Source: Gloeocapsopsis dulcis
Lineage (GTDB): Bacteria > Cyanobacteriota > Cyanobacteriia > Cyanobacteriales > Chroococcidiopsidaceae
Reading direction: 5' to 3'
Assembly: GCF_032163395.1 (NCBI RefSeq)
Contig: NZ_CP119968.1
Coordinates: 1,101,501 to 1,165,500 of the forward strand
DNA: 64,000 bases
In this document: positions 45,083 through 53,914 of the stretch, one piece after another
How the letters are laid out: each line of letters begins with the position of its first letter
Numbering within the stretch: the first letter of the stretch is position 1
Translations under genes and position numbers: made by a program
The notes under the pieces: model-generated
Seen by the model: only the letters and a program-made list of their open reading frames with translations
The model's database searches: none
What the model was told of the DNA's origin: nothing

Positions 45083-45170
45083 GTACAACGGCTAAAATCA
45101 GATGCTGCTAGTAACATCTCAAACTCCACAGAATAGAGTCAATACCGTCGGCTACAATGCGCCGTTATAC
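45083..45170. repeat. attC-like inverted repeat 1
   Basis: AGTACAACGGC (45082-45092) pairs with GCCGTTATACT (45161-45171) with one wobble. The termini GTACAAC and GTTATAC resemble integron attC R boxes, and the 88-bp span is in the attC range. An internal AGATG/CATCT hairpin is present. Similar in size to the site at 45659-45747 on the other side of the glycohydrolase fragment. Confidence 0.4.
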
Positions 45171-45279
45171 TACGATGCATCAAGTCAACACTAGAATACT
45201 TACTTGCTCTGCATCTCCAAACTGGCTAATTGTGGCGTAATTGTCCTGCAATACTTGTACGATTTTAGAAGTTGGGCAG

Positions 45280-45558
45280 TTACGTACTGCTTAGATAACC
45301 GTTGTCATACCAGTTGCAGTAGCGATTCATTTGATCAACAGCGTCAAACCCACCAACTTTGATCAGACTAGTCGCTAAGCACAATGCCATTGATGTATCG
45401 TCCGTCCATTGACCTGGCTCAAGATTAAACGGACCGCTACCCACCATATCTTTTACAGGTGAAAATGAACCACGAGACTGAAACTCGACAGTTGTGCCGA
45501 CAGCATCTCCTGTAGCAAGCCCCAACAAGCATCCTCGAAATCGCTCTATTGAATTCAT
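45280..45558 (-). pseudogene. ADP-ribosylglycohydrolase, N-terminal fragment
   Basis: 92 residues: [21 protein letters not shown]...[20 protein letters not shown], with the DraG-family metal/substrate motifs GDAVG and WTDDTS. Family members usually exceed 250 residues; this one ends after NGYLSST, so the C-terminal half with the remaining metal ligands is missing. Enzymes of this family remove ADP-ribose from proteins or nucleic acids. It is flanked by two attC-like repeats, as an integron cassette would be. Confidence 0.8.
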
Positions 45559-45658
45559 GGGAATTATCGTTTCATCGTTTCATTTAGACTAATTCTAGAT
45601 TTACCTCTAACTACTCAACAGAGAAACCGGAACTTAAATCTCTTTCAAGGGTTGAGCC

Positions 45659-45747
45659 GTATAACAGTGAAGTTGTGCGGCGGCAGATGACCTTGAACTC
45701 TCACCGATGATAACCTCTGCTCCGTCCGCACCAACGCAGTGTTATGC
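45659..45747. repeat. attC-like inverted repeat 2
   Basis: Outer boxes GTATAAC (45659-45665) and GTTATGC (45741-45747); inner boxes TTGTGCGG (45673-45680) and CCGCACCAA (45726-45734), which pair with one extra base. The two-box, imperfect inverted-repeat layout with an AACGCAGTGTTATGC end is what integron attC sites look like. 89 bp. No integrase gene in the window. Confidence 0.5.
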
Positions 45748-45845
45748 CGCGCCGCTACAAAGGCTAGACTTGTCAATAGCCTAACTAGCCCTGACTTTGG
45801 CTGCTACGATCTAAGCAAGAGATTTAAGAATTGGAGAGATAATTT

Positions 45846-46085
45846 ATGAGTTTGGTGATTTCAGACGACCTAGTAAAAGCCAGTGGCTTATCAGAAAATG
45901 AATTATTTCTGGAAATTGTGCTTATGCTGTTTCGTCAAGACAAAATTAGCTTAGGCAAAGCTAGTGAACTGATGGGGTTACATCGTATGCAGTTTCAAAC
46001 ACTGCTTGCTGATCGAGGCATCTGCGTCCATTATGATGTTGCTGAGTTTCAGGATGATCTCAGGACTCTACAGGAAACGGAATAG
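45846..46085 (+). CDS. UPF0175-family putative antitoxin
   Basis: 79 residues: SLVISDDLVKASGLSENELFLEIVLMLFRQDKISLGKASELMGLHRMQF is the family pattern, read in part, with a helix-turn-helix-like KISLGKASELMGLHR segment. UPF0175 genes typically precede DUF3368 PIN-like genes, as here, with 2 bases between stop and start. Confidence 0.88.
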   Translation: MSLVISDDLVKASGLSENELFLEIVLMLFRQDKISLGKASELMGLHRMQFQTLLADRGICVHYDVAEFQDDLRTLQETE

Positions 46086-46087
46086 CG

Positions 46088-46573
46088 GTGATAATCGTAA
46101 GTAACACCTCACCAATTTCAAACTTGGCGAAGGTTGGGCAACTCAGCTTAATGCAAAAAATCTATGGAAGTATTCTAATTCCATGTGCAGCACATGAGGA
46201 ATTATTGGATGAGAGAGCTGGTGAAACTGTGATTACAGCAGTTCAATCGGCAGCTTGGCTGGAAGTTCATTCAGTACAGAATCAACAGTTGGTTAGTGAG
46301 TTGAGAACTCGTGTCAATGTTGGAGAAGCCGAGGCAATTGCACTTGCTGTTGAAGTAGAAGCAACCCGTTTGCTAATCGATGAAAGGTTAGGCAGGCAAG
46401 CTGCAAAAGATTTAGGGTTAAAGATCACTGGCGTACTGGGAATTCTACTGTTAGCAAAACAACAAAATTTAATTACGGTAGTTAAACCCATAATGGATGA
46501 TCTAACAACTCAGGCAAATTTCCGAATCAGCAGCCAACTGTATGTGAATGTTTTGAATGAAGCAGATGAGTAA
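46088..46573 (+). CDS. DUF3368 PIN-like putative toxin
   Basis: 161 residues with a GTG start set by the tight spacing to the antitoxin gene. The start IIVSNTSPISNLAKVGQL, the central RVNVGEAEAIALAVE and LLIDERLGRQAAKDLGLKITG match DUF3368 proteins of the PIN superfamily. The first acidic position reads SNTSP instead of the more common SDTSP, so one catalytic Asp may be substituted by Asn. Probably an RNase toxin or a weakened form. Confidence 0.85.
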   Translation: MIIVSNTSPISNLAKVGQLSLMQKIYGSILIPCAAHEELLDERAGETVITAVQSAAWLEVHSVQNQQLVSELRTRVNVGEAEAIALAVEVEATRLLIDERLGRQAAKDLGLKITGVLGILLLAKQQNLITVVKPIMDDLTTQANFRISSQLYVNVLNEADE

Positions 46574-46733
46574 TTTAGTAATTTCTCACCTGTTACAAAA
46601 TGAGTTCAGGGCTGATGTTTTTCTCAACATAAATAATTCCTTTGGGAAAAAGTGTACAAAAACCATTTTCATAGTGAATCAGAGCTTCATCATCTAATAG
46701 TTTCAGGATACAGCAGATGGTTTATTTGAAGGG

Positions 46734-47646
46734 ATGACATTTCCTTTGAGATTTGAAGTTGATAAAGCAAAACAAAAATTATTAGCATCAGATGCATATC
46801 AGACCAAGCCAGAAATCGCAGCTTCTATGATTAGAAAACTCCCAGCAATGGGGTTGAAATTCAAGCTGGTATTAACAGATAGTCTGTCTGGCGAAAGCGA
46901 GAGTAACTTTGTGAGTGGATTAAACCAGTTGCAACTAGACTTTGTGGTAGCAATTCGCAGCAATCACGGTGTTGGGCTACCGCTCTTGACAGAAGGTCAG
47001 ACACAACCGTTGGCGACCTTATGAGCGAATTTTTTCTGATGGTACAACAGAGAAACGGTATATTCAAGAAAACATTTTTGGTCAGCGTCGTCAAATTCAG
47101 TATTGGCAGGTGACTACAGACCCAAAAACGCTACCTAAGAATTCAACTTGGTTAATTATGACCAAAGTTAGTGGAATTAAATATAAAGAAGTGGGAAATT
47201 TATATGGGTTAAGAAACTGGGTTGAATATGGGCTTAAACAAAGTAAAAATGAATTAGGATGGGCTGAGTTCCAGGTAACTAACTATTCTCAAATCCAGCA
47301 GTGGTGGGAAATAGTCATGAGTGCTTACCTGATGATTAGTCTTTATGCACAAGTGTTGAATTACAATTCAGAACAAGGTGTAAATAAACTGATAGACCCA
47401 GTTGTTGCAAGATTCCCAGAGCATGATTGGTGGAACGAGGGTTCGGGATGGAAGAATCTACTTAACAATTTACGTCTAGTTATTCAACCTTTTATCTTCT
47501 TTAATTTACTTAAACCTTGGCTTAGAGTCTTTCCAATTTCACATTTATCGCTCGGGTTTTTCACACTAATGGCGTTGATGAATCGAAGGCAAGGTGCTAT
47601 TGCTGACATCAACGAATTGGAGCATTTCTTATTTTCTTCTGCTTAG
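46734..47646 (+). pseudogene. IS701/IS4-like DDE transposase, truncated and frameshifted
   Basis: The first part (46734-47024) contains AASMIRKLPAMGLKFKLVLTDSLSGES, with the DDE Asp region, and LDFVVAIRSNH. A frameshift near 47000-47025 shifts to NRWRPYERIFSDGTTEKRYI and continues to 47646 through NLYGLRNWVEYGLKQSKNELGW (Glu region) and the C-terminal MSAYLMISL helix. The N-terminal third is absent. The stop lies 16 bases before the inverted-repeat copy at 47663. Confidence 0.83.
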
Positions 47647-47662
47647 AGTTATTGAAGAGCGT

Positions 47663-47919
47663 TAGATTCAAAAATGAATTAAGTATTTCGGTAATCTTTG
47701 TAAAGACTTACTAAAAACTAATTGGTTTTTATTTGAGCAGAATGAAGACTAATTGAAGAACCTCATCTATGGGTATATCCTATTCAATGCAACCCAAGTT
47801 CATCATTAGTGTAAATACGACTTTTATGCTTTATAAAGATATTTATTTTTTGGTAAATCTGCGGCTGTTTATAAAACTTGCCTATTTTATCTCTCAGTGT
47901 TCTACTGAATCGAACTCCT
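47663..47919. repeat. Long inverted repeat, right copy
   Basis: Reverse complement of 1-259 with a few differences. It starts 16 bases after the transposase stop codon. On the minus strand it corresponds to the upstream region of a beta-helix gene, but no such gene follows; the transposase relic sits there instead. A 72-codon open frame (47769-47987) crosses it and is not supported. Confidence 0.93.
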
Positions 47920-47950
47920 GCATGAATCAAAAAATCATGGATGTCATTCT

Positions 47951-47985
47951 GAACGAAACGCAGTGTAGTGTAGCGTTCTTCGTTT
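47951..47985. repeat. Short imperfect palindrome
   Basis: GAACGAAACGC and GCGTTCTTCGTTT face each other across AGTGTAGTGTA. This is the kind of small intergenic palindrome found dispersed in cyanobacteria. The rest of 47920-48217 holds no recognisable gene. Confidence 0.45.
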
Positions 47986-48217
47986 AATTTAATCTTGTTT
48001 GCCTATTGATAAATTGCTGGATGTTTCAGTAACAATAGGTGTTTATCCTAATACTGTAGTGGGGGTCAGAAGATAATAAAGATTTTTTTAAAAAGTCTAT
48101 TAAGAAATTTTCGTAATTCAAGCCAGGCTTATGTGGTAAGGAACTACGCACTATAGTTAAAGCTTTTTTATTGCCTAGCTGCAGGTGCAATTATTTTAAA
48201 TATATTTTTGTAGTTGA

Positions 48218-48238
48218 AAGAGAGTAATGCACTCTCTT
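48218..48238. terminator. Hairpin at the 3' end of the polysaccharide cluster
   Basis: AAGAGAGT (48218-48225) pairs perfectly with ACTCTCTT (48231-48238). It lies 50 bases beyond the sulfotransferase stop and could end the minus-strand transcript, although the U-tract on that strand is weak. On the plus strand TTATTTTCC follows. Confidence 0.4.
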
Positions 48239-48290
48239 ATTTTCCTTGATTGTACGGAGTACTACTGACTAGTAAGCTTCTGTAGTGTTC

Positions 48291-49196
48291 TTACTTTAGC
48301 CACCCTGAGAGATCTCGCCCTAGTAGATCTTGCATCTGCAAAATATCCTCACGGTACCCTTCTATTAGTTGTTTACGCATCTCAGGTGAAATCGGCGGCG
48401 GTGTATCAAAAACCTGGCTTCTAATATAATGTCGTACTCCATCCGGTAAGAGTGTTTTCAGTGCAGGTTTTATTGGTTTGAGATTGGTTATTAAAGTATT
48501 GAGGAGTAGATTTTTAGGAACAACGGATACGTTATATTTACGCGATACATCAGGTTCAAAGCTCGAATCAACTTCCAAAAACTCAAAAAGGTCTTTGACC
48601 ACACCTACAGGGTTAGTTTTTAGATCTTCATACAAGCAAATTTTAATCTGAGAACGGTCAAATAAATCAAGGTAGCGGCTTAATTGCTTATAGTAAAATC
48701 CCTTAGACTTATAATGCCAGAGAAAGCCGGAATTATCACGAATCCGAGTTTCCTCTTGCTGAAGCGCTTGTTTAAAATCTTGCAGTGGTTCATGGTTTTG
48801 CCTAATAGCATGCAAGAAATTAGAGTAGGCTCTTTCGGCTGGATGACGCAAAATAGCAATGAGTTTGGCGTTGGGTATGTGGTATTTTATGCGTTCTGCA
48901 GCTTTGGGAGCATAAATATATGAGGGAGATGCTTCTCCGACAAGTGACGATTCTGGTGCTGCTTGAAAAATCTTTTGATAGTCTTCAATGTTGTCTACTA
49001 CTGCAAATGATTCGTTATGCTTTGCTGTAGAGAATGATCTGTTGGACTTTTCACCTTCATACGTAAAAAAATGAAGCTCCTTAATAGGACTCATATATAT
49101 TTGTGGATGCTGCTTTAAATAATAGTAGAGTGAAGAGGTTCCAGCTTTCTGCGCTCCTATAATTAGGAAATCAGGCATTGACATATGGTTCGGCAT
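48291..49196 (-). CDS. Sulfotransferase A (PAPS-dependent)
   Basis: 301 residues; ATG at 49178 (MPDFLIIG) is a plausible alternative start. The 5'-phosphosulfate loop GAQKAGTSSLYYYL (about 13-26) and the 3'-phosphate motif RHPAERAYSNFLH (about 118-130) mark the heparan/glycan sulfotransferase family. It transfers sulfate from PAPS to a sugar hydroxyl or amine. The C-terminal half contains ICLYEDLKTNPVGVVKDLFEFLEVD, typical of bacterial members. One of three paralogs in the exopolysaccharide cluster (others at 53915 and 54967). Confidence 0.92.
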   Translation of the reverse strand: MPNHMSMPDFLIIGAQKAGTSSLYYYLKQHPQIYMSPIKELHFFTYEGEKSNRSFSTAKHNESFAVVDNIEDYQKIFQAAPESSLVGEASPSYIYAPKAAERIKYHIPNAKLIAILRHPAERAYSNFLHAIRQNHEPLQDFKQALQQEETRIRDNSGFLWHYKSKGFYYKQLSRYLDLFDRSQIKICLYEDLKTNPVGVVKDLFEFLEVDSSFEPDVSRKYNVSVVPKNLLLNTLITNLKPIKPALKTLLPDGVRHYIRSQVFDTPPPISPEMRKQLIEGYREDILQMQDLLGRDLSGWLK

Positions 49197-49294
49197 CCTT
49201 GTTATTTTGTGGGAAGCTTAGTTCATACCGAGTGGTGAGCTAGTCATCAGTAAAACTATTTGGTTACACTGAGGTCTTCAATAGTTTACTTGAC

Positions 49295-50458
49295 TTAGCG
49301 TGGTGGAGCTTGATCAAAAGCTAATGCGATCGCATTCCATGCTAACTTACGCTCAAGTTGTGTATCAAGCGGTAGTGGACGTACCGGAGCACCATCCTGA
49401 CGAGGAGCAAAGTTGGCAGCCCAAGTATAGCGATCGCTTAATCCCCAGGTGATGACAGTATTGACTGCAGGCTCGTCTAAAACAAGTGATAGGTAATCTT
49501 GATAGACTCCAGCAATAATAGCATCGCGATTCTCAAGTTCCAGAAGATTTTTTTCTAACACATCCATCTCTGTAATAAAAATCTTCAACCCAAGACTCGC
49601 AACCTCTTTGAGAAAACTTCTTAACTTCTTAGCATTGAATCCTTGAGAACTTGCACCTATGTGAGATTGAATTCCCAAAGCATGTATGGGTACTCTTTTC
49701 GATTTCAACCGCTCTAAGAGCTTAAGAACCCGACTTCTTTTAGCTTCTGTTTTAGGGTTATCGTATTCTAAATTGTTATCATTATAGACAAGCAATGCTT
49801 GTGGATCTGCAGCAGCGGCTGTACGAAATGCCATTTCAATATAGTCTGCTCCTAAAAACCTCAACCAAGGAGTTTGTCGTAATCCATCTTTTGAACCATT
49901 GGGAGCAATTGCTTCGTTAACAACATCCCAAGAGTGCATGTTACCAGCATAATGTTTCACTACAGTGGTTATGTGGTCAGTCAGTATTCTCTCCGCATTT
50001 TTGCGATTAACTGTCTCTTTAAACCATTGAGGTAAAGCTTGGTACCAAACCAAAGTGTGTCCGCGAAACAGCATATTATGCTTCTGGGCAAATCTTGCCA
50101 TCCAGTCACTACGCCTGAAATCAAATTGATCGGGAGTTGGACGCAGTATTTGCCACTTGAGTTCGTTGGTCGGTACTAAAATAGCGCACTCTTGAGCAAA
50201 GCGCTGAGCAAACTCTAAATTTGCCCTCAGTGGTTGATATGAAGCAGCTGCTCCATAAATGAGTCCTTGGCTTGCTGCACGTTCTCGTAAGCTAGTTTTT
50301 TCAGTAACAGCAAATCTTGCTATTCCATGTTCTTTTTGTCGTTCTTGAGAAAATGGCGGTTGCTGCTGCTGCTGCTGATTTTGATAGTGACTGGCGATCG
50401 CAATACCTGCACCAGTTGCTGCACCTAAGCTAGATACAATCAGCGTGCGTCTTTTCAT
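49295..50458 (-). CDS. GH10 endo-1,4-beta-xylanase-like glycoside hydrolase
   Basis: 387 residues. It begins MKRRTLIVSSLGAATGAGIAI, a twin-arginine-like or uncleaved signal/anchor, then a polyglutamine run (seven Gln, encoded by repeated CAG/CAA) and the catalytic barrel. Catalytic residues are visible: the acid/base Glu in SWDVVNEAIAP and the nucleophile Glu in IFITEMDV. GHTLVWYQALPQW and VYNDNNLEYDN are family-typical. Likely cleaves beta-1,4 linkages in the exported polysaccharide during its processing or release; the natural substrate is not known. Confidence 0.93.
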   Translation of the reverse strand: MKRRTLIVSSLGAATGAGIAIASHYQNQQQQQQPPFSQERQKEHGIARFAVTEKTSLRERAASQGLIYGAAASYQPLRANLEFAQRFAQECAILVPTNELKWQILRPTPDQFDFRRSDWMARFAQKHNMLFRGHTLVWYQALPQWFKETVNRKNAERILTDHITTVVKHYAGNMHSWDVVNEAIAPNGSKDGLRQTPWLRFLGADYIEMAFRTAAAADPQALLVYNDNNLEYDNPKTEAKRSRVLKLLERLKSKRVPIHALGIQSHIGASSQGFNAKKLRSFLKEVASLGLKIFITEMDVLEKNLLELENRDAIIAGVYQDYLSLVLDEPAVNTVITWGLSDRYTWAANFAPRQDGAPVRPLPLDTQLERKLAWNAIALAFDQAPPR

Positions 50459-50526
50459 GATAACTTTGACTTTAGACTGTGAAACTGCGTTAAGATTGCA
50501 CTTGCTCGCACTTAATTTTAGGTACT

Positions 50527-51294
50527 TCAGTTAGACCTTAATACTCCCAATCGTTGCTTAAAGACTAACCACATAAAATGTGGGTTACCAAGAATGTAAC
50601 GCTGCCACAAACGTTTTGGTTCACTCACTAGGCGAAAAAACCACTCCAACCCAGATTTTTGCATCCATAGTGGTGCTCTAGGTATCATGCCAGAAACAAA
50701 TTCAAAGCTAGCACCAATACCAATTGAAATCGGCACCTCTATTTCTTGGTAGTTATCATATATCCAATATTCTTGCTTGGGAGCACCTAATGCCACAAAA
50801 AGAAGATGTGGTGTAGCAGCCCGAATTTTTTCATTAATTAGGGCAATTTCTGCTGAATCTGTCTCAAAACTATATGGTGGGCAATAGGTATCAACAATTT
50901 TTAGACCTGGGTGTTTTTGTTGTAGAACTTGCGCTGAGCCTTTAGCAGATCCTGGACGACCTCCTAGTAAAAACACTTTTAGCTCGTGTTTTGCAGCTTC
51001 TTGACACAGCCTTTCAAAGAGATCTGTCCCATTAACACGACCAGGTAATGACCTCCCCAAAAATTTAGATGCCCAAACTAGTGGAACTCCATCTGCTACT
51101 ACTAAAAAGGCTTTCTCATAGACCTCACAAAAGCGTGTGTTCTCTTGTAATAAGAGGATGTGCTGTGCATTAGGTGTGACTACGTATCTCGGTTCATTGG
51201 CACTAAGGGCATAAGAAATAATGGTTTCAACTGCCTTGTCAAACGTACATCTATCTATCTCAACTCCACAAATATCTACCTTCATAGAAAGCAC
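50527..51294 (-). CDS. WecG/TagA/CpsF-family glycosyltransferase
   Basis: 255 residues. Membrane-associated GT26-type transferase that adds the second sugar (often ManNAc(A) or a hexose) to a lipid-linked primer. Family motifs are visible: VTPNAQHILLLQ, the acid VVADGVPLVWASKFLG with catalytic Asp, RVNGTDLFERLC, and LLFVALGAPKQEYWI with PRAPLWMQKSGLEWFFRL. It belongs to the exopolysaccharide cluster and would act early in repeat-unit assembly. Confidence 0.93.
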   Translation of the reverse strand: MLSMKVDICGVEIDRCTFDKAVETIISYALSANEPRYVVTPNAQHILLLQENTRFCEVYEKAFLVVADGVPLVWASKFLGRSLPGRVNGTDLFERLCQEAAKHELKVFLLGGRPGSAKGSAQVLQQKHPGLKIVDTYCPPYSFETDSAEIALINEKIRAATPHLLFVALGAPKQEYWIYDNYQEIEVPISIGIGASFEFVSGMIPRAPLWMQKSGLEWFFRLVSEPKRLWQRYILGNPHFMWLVFKQRLGVLRSN

Positions 51295-51336
51295 TCATCC
51301 TTAAGAAAAATCAATTTCTTGCTCGTACCAAATAAC

Positions 51337-52398
51337 TTATGAACTATACAGTTCAGAATTTGGAGTGGCACTTATCAACTTAGATTGATCTTTAAGGATT
51401 CGACGTCTCTGACTTGCTCCTATTACCTTTAAACCTATTGACTGTAGTTGATGATAAAGTAGTTGAGGTAAAAACCCCAGGGCATAAGCTGCTGCTAAAG
51501 TGACAAAAGTCCGACGTGGTTCTTCTAGTAAGATGCGCCAGTGAGTCATTAAAGCTTTGTGGCTTAGATTTATCGCCATTGAACCATCACTCATGGTTAC
51601 TGCTTTACGTGCTAAATACCGCAGAGTATAAGCCATTGCTGGCTTTTCCCACTCAGCTACAATTTCTGAAGCGTAAACTCTAGCCTTCTCAATAAACTGA
51701 TCCCAAGAGTCTAATGTTTTCAGAAGATTAGCTGAGTTACCTACTGAATGCAGTCTATACGTAGCTAAAATCTCAGGAATAGCCTCCAACTGCCAGTTTG
51801 TTTTTACACAAATACGAAACCAGCATTCAGCATCTTCTGACTGACGTAAGTCTTCATCAAAGTAGCAGTCTTCAATAATCCCATTTAGTTCTTGTTGAAA
51901 TTTAACTTCTTCTAGTACCTCTCGCCGAGTAACCAAACAAGAAGGACTCACAATCGGATTACGACACAAGATTGCTCCTGGAGTAATAACTTTGTATTCA
52001 GTAGCATTATAAAGACCTAGCGGTGTACCAAATTCATCGACAAAAGCACAATAACTAAAGCTAACGCCTACATTTGGCGAACTTTCTAAATGATGAATGT
52101 GCTTCTCTAATTTTTCTGGTACCCATATGTCATCTGCATCTAAAAAAGCAATGTAATCTCCTTGAGCGTGACGAATTCCATTATTTCTTGCTGCTGAAGC
52201 ACCTCTATTAGTTTGGTGAATAATTTTGACTCGAGGATCTGTAAATTGTTTACAAATTTCGATGCTTGCATCAGGAGTACCATCGTTAACGAGGATCGCC
52301 TCAAGGTTTTCATGTGTTTGCTCTAAAACTGATTGCACAGCATCTGCAATATATTTCTCAACTGCATAAACTGGAATAACAACAGAAACTTTTTTCAT
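51337..52398 (-). CDS. Family 2 glycosyltransferase (A)
   Basis: 353 residues. GT-A fold: SVVIPVYAVEKYIADAVQSVL (1-30), LVNDGTPD and the metal-binding DxD in YIAFLDADDIWVPEKLEKH. The C-terminal region has no membrane helices of note. Cytoplasmic transferase of one sugar of the repeat unit; donor and acceptor unknown. Confidence 0.92.
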   Translation of the reverse strand: MKKVSVVIPVYAVEKYIADAVQSVLEQTHENLEAILVNDGTPDASIEICKQFTDPRVKIIHQTNRGASAARNNGIRHAQGDYIAFLDADDIWVPEKLEKHIHHLESSPNVGVSFSYCAFVDEFGTPLGLYNATEYKVITPGAILCRNPIVSPSCLVTRREVLEEVKFQQELNGIIEDCYFDEDLRQSEDAECWFRICVKTNWQLEAIPEILATYRLHSVGNSANLLKTLDSWDQFIEKARVYASEIVAEWEKPAMAYTLRYLARKAVTMSDGSMAINLSHKALMTHWRILLEEPRRTFVTLAAAYALGFLPQLLYHQLQSIGLKVIGASQRRRILKDQSKLISATPNSELYSS

Positions 52399-52601
52399 AT
52401 TGATAAATACCTTGGCAAACTAGAGCAATCCTATTGAAAAATGGTAGAACTTGGTCGTATACCTAGAAGTTTTATTGAAAATTGATGCTATACTCTACTA
52501 CATAATTGGATAAAAATTTTAAGTAACTTTTCTAATTGATTGTTAGTGTAACAACTCTAAATTTTAGTTCAAAGATAAGTATTATGCTATTGTGGTAGCA
52601 T

Positions 52602-53780
52602 TTACCTTTTGTTTCCATTCAGAACTTGCTCATAAATATTTTCTAGCAAACGTGCTTGCTTTCGCACATTAAATAATTTATGTACGCGCTGCGGTCCAAA
52701 CGTACTAAAACGATGCCATAAAGATTGATCTTTTGCAAGCAACAAAATATACTTTGCAAGTTCTTCCCAATCACGCTCAGTAGCAAGAAAACCCACTTCT
52801 TCGTGTGCAACTGCTTCAGGAATTGCGCCACTTGCAAAGCTAACTACTGGAAGTCCCATTGCTTGTGCTTCTGCAAATACCATGCCAAATCCTTCTGCCT
52901 CGCCTGATGTGGCTGTGATACTCGGAACGCAAAAGATTTTAGCTCGATTCATCCAAGTTCTAACAACTTCTGGTGGTTGTGTACCCAAAAAACGGCATTT
53001 CTGCAAACTGACTTTAGCAAGTTCTTCTAAAGATGGGCGCAAGTCTCCATCACCGATGATTACTAATTCAATTTCAGGATATATCGCCTGCACTTTACTC
53101 ATAGCCCAAATTAAGTATTCGCAACCTTTTTTTTCTACTAAACGAGCGACAAACAAAACAATAGGTTCGCGTTCTATAGAAGAATCTGGTTGAAATATTT
53201 CAGTATCAATACCAGTGTAGTGAACAACAATTTTATCTTCAGGGAATCCTTGCTGCAAGAGATGTTCTTTTGATTGCTGTGATACAGTCAAAAATAAATG
53301 AGTTTCCTGCTTGAGGATTTCTCTACGTTGCATGTATTGTCGATAGCTGAAATATGATTTTTGGGCAATTTCATCCGCAATCATTTCTTCATATCCATGG
53401 TAAGTTACTATTAGTGGAATTTGTAGGTAACGTTTCAGAGGTAAGGCTAAGCTACCACCTATACCAAAATGGGCATGAATGAGTTTTGGATTTAATTTCT
53501 GAGCAGGAGCAACTAGCCCAGGAGCAAAGCCAGCAATCTTAAAGCAAGCTTCACGTATCCAGCCTAGTGGACTACCTTCATTTAAAAGTAATGTTCTGTC
53601 TTTGGGAGTGCGTAGTCCTTCTTTAATTAGACGTGAGCCTAGGTAATAAGGTGTAAAGCGTTCTAAAGCTTCTGCTTGTGCTAAAACAAAAGTTTCCGAA
53701 GGTGGTAACAACCAATCCCGATAAATCAGTACAGTTGGCTTGTCGCTAAGCATTTGTTGATTTGTCCTATCGTTTAACAC
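52602..53780 (-). CDS. Family 4 glycosyltransferase (GT-B)
   Basis: 392 residues. N-terminal Rossmann domain with IHAHFGIGGSLALPL and LIVTYHGYEE. C-terminal nucleotide-sugar domain with IVLFVARLVEKKGCEYLIWAM, VIIGDGDLRPSLEELA and the EX7E region GEAEGFGMVFAEAQAMGLPVV. Retaining transferase for exopolysaccharide assembly. Confidence 0.94.
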   Translation of the reverse strand: MLNDRTNQQMLSDKPTVLIYRDWLLPPSETFVLAQAEALERFTPYYLGSRLIKEGLRTPKDRTLLLNEGSPLGWIREACFKIAGFAPGLVAPAQKLNPKLIHAHFGIGGSLALPLKRYLQIPLIVTYHGYEEMIADEIAQKSYFSYRQYMQRREILKQETHLFLTVSQQSKEHLLQQGFPEDKIVVHYTGIDTEIFQPDSSIEREPIVLFVARLVEKKGCEYLIWAMSKVQAIYPEIELVIIGDGDLRPSLEELAKVSLQKCRFLGTQPPEVVRTWMNRAKIFCVPSITATSGEAEGFGMVFAEAQAMGLPVVSFASGAIPEAVAHEEVGFLATERDWEELAKYILLLAKDQSLWHRFSTFGPQRVHKLFNVRKQARLLENIYEQVLNGNKR

Positions 53781-53914
53781 TTTTGCTCTGGGTTGCTACC
53801 GAACTATTGATAATTTAGTGACAAATTGAAACTAATGATGTTAAACTTTTAACCTATAGTGGAAGTTATTTTAATTACCCAAAAAACCTTATAAGCCGTA
53901 TTGAAATCGTGTCA

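Noticed and set aside
47769-47987. 72-codon open frame over the right inverted-repeat copy
   Set aside because: The same DNA in the left copy has a length change that breaks the frame, and there is no known domain or ribosome site.
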